Assembly: GCA_037783545.1 (NCBI GenBank)
Contig: JBBELK010000216.1
Coordinates: 620,001-684,000 of the forward strand
From: Henricia sp. BOLD:AAB3569
Lineage: Eukaryota; Echinodermata; Asteroidea; Spinulosida; Echinasteridae
Length of the DNA: 64,000 nt
Reading direction: 5' to 3'
Within the stretch, counting starts at the first letter, position 1. Every line of letters begins with the position of its first letter. The translations under genes and the position numbers were made by a program. This document shows positions 35,980 through 47,800 of this stretch, piece by piece. The notes under the pieces were generated by a model. It was not told the origin of the DNA, made no database searches, and saw nothing but the letters and a program-made list of their open reading frames with translations.

Positions 35980-36241
35980 ATCGGTAACAGTCCCTATCCC
36001 ATGTTCATGAAACAGATTACTAAAAGAATGCCAGACACAAGGGACACCAAAAGAATCTATAATTGGAAACCAAAAGCCAAAAGATTAACTGGCCGCCCCC
36101 AAAAAAAGATGGGTGGACCAAATCAAAGAAATAACTCAAAGGATGGAGAAAGACTTTGAGAAAGTTAAGACAATGGCGCTAGTCAAGAGGCTTTCAATTG
36201 ACAGGCCAACTGGCCTACAGGCGTCAGGGGTGAGCAGGTGA
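35980..36241 (+). pseudogene. Fragment of a non-LTR retrotransposon ORF, C-terminal end
   Basis: Reads ...RIYNWKPKAKRLTGRPQKK, then after a run of seven A the frame shifts by one to RWVDQIKEITQRMEKDF. The GRP.KRWVDQI motif is typical of the extreme C-terminus of reverse transcriptases in non-LTR elements. Only about 80 residues remain and the frame is broken at the A-run (about 36099-36105), so this is a dead fragment. It carries no RT catalytic motif. Confidence 0.6.
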
Positions 36242-37673
36242 GCACTGCTAATTATTTCAAAATTATGAAAATATGCTATTTGTCTACAAAATTACAGTGA
36301 CATTTATGATTTGTACAACAGTTTCCCTTTTCTACAGACGATGTGCCCTCTGACGTCACAACAAACCAAAACATACCCAGCTTTATGTGCACGCATCATG
36401 TTTTACATAAATTTGGTTTAAACCAAACAAAAGTTATGCAAAACGGGATGCACCGCATAACGACGACCAATTTTCAATTGAGGGCGCTTTAGATATAAAC
36501 AAAGAGCACATCGTCTATAACAGACACCAATAACTGGACAAGGTGGTATCCGCGACAGAATTTAAGGGTTAACACATTTGGAAATGGACCCCCTTCCATT
36601 TCAGGCAGTGTTCCTTAAAACTTGTTACCCATCCTTTATAAATCTATCCCTCGAAACCTGTATTCTATAATATCCGAGACAAAATTGCATATTGATATGT
36701 ACAATTTCAGGTTTTTCTGTAAAAAAAACTTCCATTTTATCACATTTCATGGCAAAACAATGCTCGTCTCAACTTTGTGCATTTCAAGAATTTTGCTTTC
36801 TCCTGAGTATTGGAAAACCGAATGTGTTGAAAGAATAGCAACATGATACGTACTGTAATGATTTGGGCCCTGCAGGAGCGTGTTAAGATTTTTCCAGAAA
36901 ATGGATTTTGTTTTAACTCAAGAATCACATAACATACCTTCCCAAAAATACTATCCATAAGAAAACAGACAATTTGCAATCTCCAATTTGGATGTGGAAG
37001 CAAAAAGGTTCATGCAATTACTGTACTGCTTTATGGAACGAGATAATTTAGTTTACAAAACATGTTTTTTTTTTACGATATCCTTGAAAAATATACGGAT
37101 TGAGAGCGCGAAATATGGGAAAAATACCACACATGATATGGTATCAAAAATCTCAAAACCCATGGGAAAAAAATTGGGGGAGTTGTTAAAAAATGTAATC
37201 TGGTCATGCTCCTTTAATGCTATGGGGTCAGTTTGGGCAAACGAGCACAGTGACCCCACCAACATTCTTAGACTGGGCCCACAGCGATAAGCCAAAATAG
37301 TGGTGACCAAAAACATCACAGTCCCTACACGTCACCGGAATGGCGAGTCCACACTCTAGTTTTCTATTGTTAACTCTATGGGCATTTCAAAATGGCAAAT
37401 ACAGGCATATTTGAAAATGTCACAGACAGTCTGACCGAAGCAGCATACACATAATCATTGTGAAGCTAATTTGGTCGGGAAATAAATTTCCCTCATTATC
37501 TTACATCTTGCTCTGTGCAGCTAACAAAGTTTAGCAATTATATAATTTGAGTTAAATAAACGAATTTTAACCTAAAATATCTTAAAATTTGGCAAGGTAA
37601 ACAAATAGGGAGGGAATTATTTTTGTTTAAAACAAAAATCTGGCTATACTCATATGTCGTCTGACGACGTTTC

Positions 37674-37728
37674 GACCGCAAAGCTGCAGGCCTTCATTGC
37701 CTGATGAAGGCCAGCAGCTTTGCGGTCG
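37674..37728. repeat. Hairpin with cgaccgcaaagctgc arms
   Basis: cgaccgcaaagctgc and ggccttcat pair with atgaaggcc and gcagctttgcggtcg, with a one-base offset and a loop of 6 bases. It lies beyond the candidate poly-A signal of POMGNT1. Confidence 0.8.
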
Positions 37729-37791
37729 TAATGTCGCGATCCCCTCGCTGGCCACATCGTGAGACAGCAGATGAGCATTTGTTTATTACGA

Positions 37792-37797
37792 TTACCA
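37792..37797 (-). terminator. Candidate polyadenylation signal of POMGNT1
   Basis: AATAAA on the minus strand, 257 bp after the stop codon at 38054-38056. It is the first canonical hexamer I found downstream of the stop. Confidence 0.4.
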
Positions 37798-38053
37798 TGA
37801 TAAATAACCTATTTTGTTTTATAAAATCTGGTTCTATTATATTTTCAATTGCTCACACATTTTGGTCTTATACTTTGCCACTCTCTTTAAATGTCCTGGA
37901 AGAATGTTGACCGTGCGCATAAAATATTTTAAGGCTAATATGCATACGCACAAGACCGCACAGTAGCCATCAGGGTCAAAGGTCAAGGCGGTGATGTGGT
38001 TGAACTCACCACGCGAACCCAAGAGTGTGGCTTCATGGCTGTTATCGGATGGC

Positions 38054-38838
38054 TCAGCGTATGCGTAACTTGCTTTTCGTCTCTTTCTTCAGATAGATGG
38101 GTTTCACATTGTAGGGCTTGTATTTCCTGTGAAGGGACATGAAACAAACCTTGCCATGATCTGAACTAGTGTTGGGATTTAAATCAAAATGTTTAAATAT
38201 TTGGCTTTGACTTTACAATCCAGTTATTTGAAACCAAATACAAACCGAATATTTGAAACCAAATGCAAAACGAAATTGATTCTCCATTTTCAGTTGGAAA
38301 TGCCATTGACAAAAAGCGTGTGAAGGCACATTACGGAATTTGAAAGAATGCACGCAAAAAAAGATACTTTTATTTTGGCTAGTTTGCCCACGCTTTGTTT
38401 GCAAGCGCAAGATGCAGCAGCACTATTATCTAACAAAACAATGGCGCCGATCTTCTTTGTGCTTTTTGTGTTTGCTGGACCAGCACTCGGGAAAAAGATT
38501 TAAAAAACGATATATGTACAGTACTTCTTTGGCGAGCAGACTCGCCATGCATCGGCTCAGCTGGAGGTGCAGTACAATTGTGAAATCAAAGGATCGAATA
38601 TTCGGTTTTTAATAATCCGCACATTTGAAGTTCGGTTTCTCCTAACACTCATCTGAACTGGTTTGTTTATTTTCACAGATGACTTGCAAATTATATCATT
38701 GATTTGAGGAGTAACATTTTGAACTCACGCATAAGGCGAAGCAGGAAAACCCACTACAAATAATGGATTGCCCTTCATGAAGAGCCGCCATGTTGATTTA
38801 TGGAAGCCCCTCGCCTCAAGGTCCCAAATTCGGAAGCA
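38054..38838 (-). CDS. POMGNT1: POMGNT1 exons 15-16: C-terminal end
   Basis: Exon 15 (38838-38729) encodes [20 protein letters not shown] then [13 protein letters not shown]. Exon 16 (38126-38054) encodes [19 protein letters not shown] and ends LRIR with TGA. The last dozen residues differ from human, which is acidic and proline-rich there. The intron between is about 600 bp and shows no clear repeat. Confidence 0.93.
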
Positions 38839-41800
38839 CTGCCAAGAAAGAAGGTAAGCATTTAACGCAATATTCGGTAACCAAACACAGGATGAGAGAA
38901 ATATGTGGTTCTCTTTGGAATTTGGAATTCTCCAACTTGAAAATCATCCTTCTCTCATAGGTCTTACACACTTGTGTTTATAGGTCTTAAGTACTAGTGC
39001 TGTTTATAGGTCTTACACCCATTTTATACAGGCGCACCAGAGTTGTGCCAAACTAATTGTATTAAGCCGATTAAAATATGGTTTCAGACAGGTGTTCCCA
39101 ATGCGAGCCGTGCGCACATTAAAGATCGACGTCTGAAACCAAGTCGCTCTTCAGTCGTTCTGACCAACGGGAACTGTCGATCTTTCGACTTCTAGCGAAC
39201 CAAGTCGCTCCAAATTGTTTCATACGTCGAACTTAATTCAAATTTCTGGGATAATTTAGTTCGGGGCGACTCTGGTGCGCCACTATGAAACGGGTGTTAG
39301 TGCTGTTGATATTTCCAGCCCCATTTCTTGGCCACAACATTTACTGATTGCTTAAGACACACCAAAACTAATGCACCTATCAATGGTTTCCCCACCCCTC
39401 CCCCCGCGCTGCCCCACCCCCTAGGTGGGGGTTTGGTCACATTTTTCATGCCCCAGGGTGGGGCATTTGGCCCATTTTCTGTGCATTTCTGTGCATTTTT
39501 GCGCATGTTTTGCACCCGAGGGTGGGGATTTTTGTCACCTAAATGTTGCCCCAGGGGTTGGGATTTTGTCACGCAAAGTGACAATCCCCACCTCTTGGGT
39601 GGGGTAGCCCAGGGGGGAGGGGTGGGGGAAATAATTGATAGGTGCATAACAAGTACCCACCTTTGCTACAGCCATCCACGTGTCGTAATCATTCTCATTA
39701 TACATCTGAATGTACACAACATGTGACGTGCCCTCCTTTGCCTCAGGCACAAAGCGTTTCTCATTACAGGGGTGGATGGTGTGGTTTAGCACCTTAGCTT
39801 GGCTAATCAGTGTGTGCATTAGCTCCTCATAGGCGTTGCGTGTCATTCTGTCAAGGTCTTTTAGCTTTACATGAGGCACTGTGTTATAGGGGTGTTTCTT
39901 GAAATAAGTATCCTAGAGAGATTGGTAAAAAGAACAATGAATGCACCCACAAGTATATAACTGCTCAATGCCCCCGCCCCTTAATGACGGAGATTGTAAA
40001 CGCACACATTTATTTCCAGTCACAGTTTTATGCAGAATTTAAAAAGTAGACGGACAGAAGTAATATGATTTTTTGCATGTCAAGCAGGCGGCCTATAGAC
40101 TGTACCGAATAGCTGCCATCTTGTAGGACAGTTTTTGTTTGTCAAGGACATGCATGGTTGGTCATTTTGTGCTTACATTGTTGACCAATTTAAATGTCAA
40201 AAGTTGTCCCACAAGATGGCAGCTGTTCAATACGGTCTATATACATGTACACACCTTATTTGATAAAAATACATGTACTGTATGGTGTGCCGAGTCCACC
40301 CATGATGCCAAGTAATCAATGCTTTTCATGGTTTCAAATTTTCAAATTACTGCTATTTTACGCTTTCTAAAAAGACATCATAGACAACACTATTTTTTCA
40401 AACATATTTCTGATAAACAACATCATGTAAAGCAGCTGTGTGGAGAAATAGCACACACAAATTGTGCAAAAGACTAACAGGGTCAGCATTTGTGACTTAT
40501 TTTCCATGTTTGGCCAATTGTTCATTGACAAAAATTCACTTAATGTTTCCATCAAAAACACACTGCTGTAGTCTTTGACAACAAACCATGAAAAGGACGC
40601 ATTTTGTCATGTTATGTATGGCAGGGATTCCTTTTGGCTTACGTGAAAAAAACTGTTCATGTTGAGACCCTTGGCTCCAAAATGATACGTCCTTGAGATG
40701 TCCGGAATGATGCACTCTCGTCCCTTTCGTACTTGTGGAGTTCGCATCCACATGTCCCAATCCCAGACCTACACAGAAAGACAAAGAATTTAGAACAAAC
40801 AAACCATGTACCGCAGTAGCTCTAAATACTGACAGAGCTGACATCTCCCTAAAAGACTCCCAGAAAATTGGTTCATAACTCACAACCATCTATTTGAAAA
40901 ATCTTGACTTCCCTATCTAGAAATTGTTCAGTGTGTCAGGAATCAGGAGACATTTTCCGGAAGTCTTTTGGAAATTTAGCAGCTCTGACCTAGCCATATT
41001 TGGGTGATGGCCATGCTTATTTATTGAATTTTCTTTTATTTACTGTACTTTATTGATGAAATTTTAAACTTAAATGGCTTAGTACTCGTCGAAAAATATT
41101 TGTGTATGAAGATAGATTTGATTTGAAGCATATATTTGTTTGCATTTAAGCCAACTGGATTCTGACCTGGATCAAATTCTGATCCGACCTACCTTTTCTG
41201 GCGTAGGCCAATTTGGTTCTAACTCCTCCTTGTATAGTGACCTCTTGAGGACCCAACCAAGTCCTGGCATGGTCTCTACTCGATAGAGGAGGGCGGGATC
41301 GTGAACTGTGTGCTCATAACCCTGACAGAACAAATAAACACAAACTTGGGAACATTAAAAACGTATCAAACAAAACTCATTTCAAAATGTTTGCCCAGTT
41401 TGCAGGAGGTCGTGTGTCCGAGTCCCACCTGAGCATGCTACAAGATTTTAGGTGTTCTTGGGAAAAAGCACTTGGTGTATAATACATAGTACACTGTATC
41501 AGGTAGCAATTGGCAAATCGTGTTTACGTTACATTGTATGGACTGATGCAATAATTGTCTTATTTCTACACTACTGAAATTCTGGCACGATATATTTGGA
41601 AAAATGGGTTGGACAGAAATCCATTCAGTATTACAATGTAAGCTAAATCTCTGTAAAATGTACTAACTTGTTGTTACAATATCTGAAAAAGTAAAAATCA
41701 ACAGAACTCACCAGATCATTCCAAGCTGATATACAATAGAGACTATCGTCTTTTTCAAGTAGATGAATTGATTGACTAAAATAACTGGGTAAAAAAAAAC

Positions 41801-44800
41801 AATAGAAAGTTATCCATAAGATTATAAAAAAACAATCCATAAAATAACAGGTGTAGGACAGGTGTTTGGTTAGTTATTAAGTCCAAGATATGCTTGATAA
41901 CATTTTATTTTGTTTTTAAAAAGTCAATGTTTTCCAGTTGTTAACTCACCTAAATATATCTTCTGAAACATCCAAATCCTCTTCTAAAACTATTGCATAC
42001 TTGGCATTCTAAAGAGAAAATAAAAAATATTGCATATTTACTTTACAGTATCCACTGTGCAAAAACCCTTTATACAGTTGGGTTCATCAATTCAGTTAAA
42101 TGCAAAAAAATGGGGCACCATGGCCGAGCGGTATGGCGTGTTTAATCCAAGACTGTGGTCAATCCACAGGTCATGGGTTCGAATCCCATCCCGGCTTGTC
42201 CATGGTGCGTGTGCTCTTGGGCAAGGCACTTTGCCACGAATTGCCTCTCTCCACCCAGGAGGAAATGAGTACCTGTGAGGGTAGAGAAAGCTAATGTGTT
42301 TGATTAGTCCCTGTGCGCATATTGCAGCATGGGACTGTATACTCCCCAGGGAGCCGAGAAGGATTAAGGAATTATATTACTAAGCCCAATGACCAGGGGT
42401 AATAATGCAAAAATGCGCATTGTGAGATCCGTCGGATCTGTAATGCGCTATATAAAAACTGTCTATTATTTTTATTATTAGAATTTCAATGACGTCATGC
42501 TTTCCACCGTTTTGTGTGGGATTTGACGATCATGACCCACATGGAGTGTTTACCAGTAAAATGAATGAGAAAAGTGTACTCGTTGCACTTATTTCTGTAA
42601 CAAATGTAAGCAAATGTGTACATCTGTGCTTGAAAACAATCGTTTGGTGCGCTGCATGGCTGGTGGCAAACAAAGTTTGCCAGATATTGTGACATCACAG
42701 AAAGCAGTCAATAGAGGAACTTAAAATTTTTCGACGAAAACGAGGGTTTCAGTGATAAAGTTTACAAATGAATAGACATGTGATGTAATACAATGGCTCA
42801 ACATCTGAAACAAGACTGCTAGTGCTAATTTGAAATTTATCAATTGATACATGTTTTGTGAGTGGTACTTACTGGGTACATAGAGAAGGTAGCAGTTAGA
42901 CTAGCCTTGTAATGTTGGCTAATCCGACCCGCTTTGACCCCAATGGGTGTGTGTTGAATCCCCTTAAGGCCAAAGAGTCGAGTGACTTCAAGCGGCTCCT
43001 CAAAATAGCCGTCGATAAAGACATTAATCATCCTGGAGTTCACTGGAAATAAAACATTCAAAATGAAAGACAGAAAGAAACATCAAGTCAGCAATAAGTT
43101 GCAAAGTATCCATAGAGAATAGAAAATAACAGTACACTAGTACTTACCTTTCTATTCATATGGAATTAGAAAACGATGAGCAAAAGTCACGGTTTCTTCA
43201 CAATTTCTTTCCTTTTTTAAAAGCCTTAGTTGAATGCCTGTATGAGGGGTGCATGTATCTAATACCAGTGGATTGCCATGGTAGGGCAGTTTATTGATCA
43301 CGTTCAAATTTATGACTTTCTACAAGTTGCCACGTGCATCATGATTTTTAGCGTATATTTTTTTTGACGCGCATCGGTTGCGCCGTATTTCGAACAAATT
43401 TCGAGCAACACGCGAACAAGTTACAGCGTGTGCGTGCGCGTACTTTATGGCATTTAATACGCAGTAACATTTTTTTCTACGAAGATGGCGTCTGTGATTG
43501 TGATCAATTGGTTCATTTGTAAAGGTTGTGGGTTCGAATCCTGGTGTAGTCCATCCATTGTACATCTGTATGCCCTTGAGCAAAGCACTTTACCATGCAT
43601 TGCTTCTCTCCACCCAGGAGTAAATGGGTACCTGAGAGGGTGGCAAATGTTGATGTGTTTGATTAGCCATTGAGTGCCGGGGCTGTAGACGTGCTTTTTA
43701 CTGAAGGTGTCATCATAGAACCTACCTCCATGAGCTGAGAGAAGTGACCTCAGCATCCGGTATAAGTAGTTCGGCCTATTGCTAGCAATCACGACAACAG
43801 GAACGTCCCATACTGTGTTGTTTTTAATCTGCAAGAAATAAAACGTAAATCAGAATCTTTATAAAAACAAAATTAATCAATTTGTTTTAGGTTGTGGACA
43901 AATCCACTAAGCAGGGTGCGCACATTATTACCCCTGGGGCCAATTTCATAGAGCTGCTTAAGCATAAAAAATTGCTTAAGCACGAAAAACTTGATAAAAT
44001 GAGGTTACCAGCAAAAATTTCATGAGATTGTCATGGTAATGAAACAGTCCTCTAATACTGGTCATACACTGTTTCTATCACATGAGGATTTCACTGGTAA
44101 AGTTCCCTACTAATCAAGAGTTTTTTGTGCTTAAGCCAATTTTTGTGCTTAAACACCTCTTTGAAATTGGCCCCAGGTTACTGGGCTCAATTATTGAATT
44201 CCATTAAAGGCCCACTGTATCACTTGCAATGACCCCACAAGTTAATCAACAAATTTACAGGGAGAACCTTCCTCAAAGTAAAGATTGAATTGGTAGCAAC
44301 TATCCAATGAAATGTTTCCGCCCCAGATGATGTTTTACCTGAAAATAATCCATGAAGATGAAATTATTTAGATCATTTGCAAACGATTTACTTAGTTGGT
44401 TCGCATCTGGGCAGTCCGAAATGGGGGCTGTGTACTGCGTGTGTTGTTCCAACGCGATGCAGTTTATTTATACTCTATGGGTCGCGCACACATGCAGTAT
44501 AACGCGAGCCACAGAGTGTATAATGCGAGCCACAGAATACGCGGCCAACTGAGAACGAAAAGACGGATTGAGAACAAGTTATTTTGAAACACCCCGGCAA
44601 AAAAAAAAAAACAATTCAAACTTAATCAATTAATTTTTTGGTTCTTCAGTTTTTTTTATTTAGATAATATGGAAACACAGCTGGGGATTTCTGTAGTAAA
44701 GAGTTGGGACAGAAAATCTTACTTGATTAGAGCAATGATACCAAGTAACCTATACAGTTAGGCCACCTGAAGTGGTATCTTTTTGAATAATTATTTTGCA

Positions 44801-47800
44801 AGATGGTCTTAAAGAAGCATTGCAAATTGTGTATGCATGAATTTCAAACAACCAACTACATCTATGGAGTGTATAATGCGAGCCACAGAATACGCGGCCA
44901 ACTGAGAACGAAAAGACGGATTGAGAACAAGTTATTTTGAAACACCCCGGCAAAACGCATATGGATGTTTCTATTGCCCGACTTTGAGAATCGGCCAATA
45001 GCAGATTAGAACGCCTGTCATGTGAAGGCAGCAACCAACTGCAGTCGAGATATACTAGAACCTGTTGGTTCGTATAGTTGAGCATATCCATGTACTTCCC
45101 AACAAGTTCCAACTTCATGTTGACTCGTGTAGACAGGCTTTTAAATAGACTCCTTTCGTTGGTTGCGCTATAAATTGTGAAATACCTGAATAAGAGACAC
45201 ATTACTGACCGGCTCTGGCTTCATCTCTATTGGAGCAGGAGCGTCACATGAACACAAGCTTCCATATCCCTCCATCTGATTGCAAAAGGTATGGCGCCTC
45301 TGATTGGCCTCTGTATCAAGCCAATTGCAGTCACTCTCTGCAAGAGCGAATCATAATGCTTGAACTAAAACAATCTGATGTAGCTATGATACTTTTAAAA
45401 AAATAAATCTAGTTCAAAATTATTTTAACAATCAGATTTTTTAAAATCTGATTTTTTTAGGTGACTTGTAAACTGTATTAGAAAATGGCCAATTTTTATT
45501 AATTTGAATTTCTGATTCAAAAATATTAACATCTGGGCTTTGTTCCAAACACATGAACATTGCAAGCATTTGCAACGTTCGCCAGCAACTGGTACCCGGC
45601 TTTCCATAGACGAATGCACAAAGGAACTGCAATCAGTGGCGAACGTTGGCAACATTTGCTCGAGTGGAAACACTGCCCTGCTAACATTAGTTTTGACAAA
45701 AAGTCCACATCAGATAGATTTGTAAGTTTACATGACCACCTGACTAGAATTATTGCTGCACGGTATAATCTACGTCTGAATGACACCAATAGAGGGCGCC
45801 ATTGATGTGACGACCTCAAACAAACCTGTGGCTGGGACGAGATTTATTGTTGTCATGAGAATAACGGGGGATCCCCAGCTGTCCAAGTTTGGGGCTCGGT
45901 TGTGCATCTCAGCAAAGGCATGACCTGCACACAAATTAAACTACTTGTTTAAGATGAACAATGAAATTTTGATGAATCACGATTAAAGGCTCCACGATTA
46001 AAATGTCTTTTAATCAATTCTCGGATCGACTACTTAAAGGCAGAGGCAATGCGCGAGTGCCAAATTCGTGCCACGAAATACAAAGCTCCGTGTCTTTGCT
46101 AGGGAGCTGCGTTTTTCGTGGCACGAATTTAGCGTGCACGCATTGCTGACGAGCCTGTGCCTGTAATGTAGGTAAAAGGTTTCAGTTAACTAGTCCCAAG
46201 AGACTTTAGCTCCATAGATGTAGTTGGTTGTTTGAAATTCATGCATACACTGTACTTGCAATGCTTCTTTAAGACCATCTTGCAAAAACATTCTTTAAGA
46301 CCATCTTCAATTGCTGTTTTCTTCAGGTGGCCTAACTTTATAGGTTACTTGGTATCATTGCTCTAATCATGTAGGTTCGATTCCTGGCCGTGACGGGTTG
46401 TGGCACCTGTGCCCTTGAGCAAGGCACTCAACCACACTTGCTCCCATTCCTGTAATTGGCGGTCCCTCCGCTGTTGGATGTGGTAAATAAATAAATAAAT
46501 ATCATCTAAAAAAATAAAAATAAAAGAACTCACAAAATTAAATTGATTAAGTTTGAATATTTCTTTTCTTTTTTTGGGAGGCAGTTAGAAACTAAATATT
46601 ACCATGCTTCTGGGTTACAAACGCCCAAGTATCTCTCCAGCCCATCAAGTCGGCCTCCTTGCTTCCTAGAGTCTTGAGAAAAGATCGCGCCGGTTCCTTC
46701 AACTGAAAGGTGCCTTCATCCTGAAGAAAGAAGAACGTTAGGAAAATAAGGGGCAGGTCACTCTGGCCTTGAATCGAAGGGTGCCGAGGCCAACTTGGAG
46801 GGCACCGAGGCCAACTTGGTGGGCACCATGGCCAACTTTGGTCCAAAGGTGTACTGGATATCGGTGCATACAAGCCTCAAATGATTTAAGAGGATAGGGT
46901 ATGCTGGCCAAGTTGGTCTCAGGAAGTGTATATCTTGAAGGGGCGTCAGGGCCAACTCAGCACAGCATGAGGCCATTGGTCTTGGTCGACTTAATGTCAA
47001 AGCTTGGTATTTAGGTACGGTAAAATTAAAGTTGCTTCACAAGCCTGCTCATACATCTGGTCCTCATCCCCACTTTCTATGGCATGGAGCAACTACATGT
47101 AGGAGCATTGTTACTTCCCCTGGATGGGATGCCAGTCCATCGCAGGTTTACTGCCAGCAGTTAGTTGGGTTTCCCCAACAGGTCGTTAGTTGTCATGGCA
47201 TGGAGTGACTAGGAGCATTGATACTCCCCTGCATGGGATGCCAGCCCATAGCAGGTTTACCCCCAGCAGTTATTTGGGTTTCTTCAACAGGTCGTTAGTT
47301 GTCATGGCATGGAGTGACTAGGAGCACTGATACTCCCCTACAGGGCTCGAATTTCATGAAAAAATCTGCTAGACCACAGGATTAGTAGCTTAAATCATTT
47401 ACTGGACCGACGCTGTTTTTACAAGACCAAAGCCACAAGGAACGTGGATTTACTGTTCGTTAGTTTAAAAATGCACTGGACCACTGGTCTAATACGGTAG
47501 AGAAAGCACTAGACCGAGGCTTGAATTACTGGCCTCGTACCACCGGTCCAGTGGGTATTTCGAGCCCTGCCCTGGATGGGATGCCAGCCCATAGCAGGTT
47601 TACTCCCAGCAGTTTACCTTTATGGTAAAGATGATTATGCGTCCATCAGACACCATATTCAGGAATAACACCATAGCCTCGTCTTCATGAGCTATATAAG
47701 TATCAAAGACCCGTCTTGCCATGACACTACCGGTGGCTTGATTCAAGACTAAGATGTGGATGCCACGCCCAACGTCCACCTCCTCCTCCTCCACAACCTA

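Larger units (their letters stand above)
33516..38053. other. Spacer between EGFLAM-like and POMGNT1 3' ends
   Basis: Contains two strong hairpins (33939-34058 and 34447-34500), the inverted TTCGCCC element (34542-35006), a LINE fragment (35980-36241), a palindromic MITE with agacgatgtgccct ends (about 36337-36520), a relative of the 20288 element (about 36880-37212) and a hairpin at 37674-37728. Apart from the candidate exon noted nearby I see no gene. Confidence 0.6.

Noticed and set aside
37960..38053. Minus-strand frame with a beta-propeller-like phrase (NHITALTFDPDG) just after the POMGNT1 stop
   Set aside because: A single repeat-like phrase with no neighbouring exons in phase. Probably chance or the remnant of another gene; not enough to annotate.
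39328..39726. 132-codon plus-strand ORF rich in Gly and Pro
   Set aside because: It covers a MITE with G/C-rich arms and the antisense of POMGNT1 exon 14.
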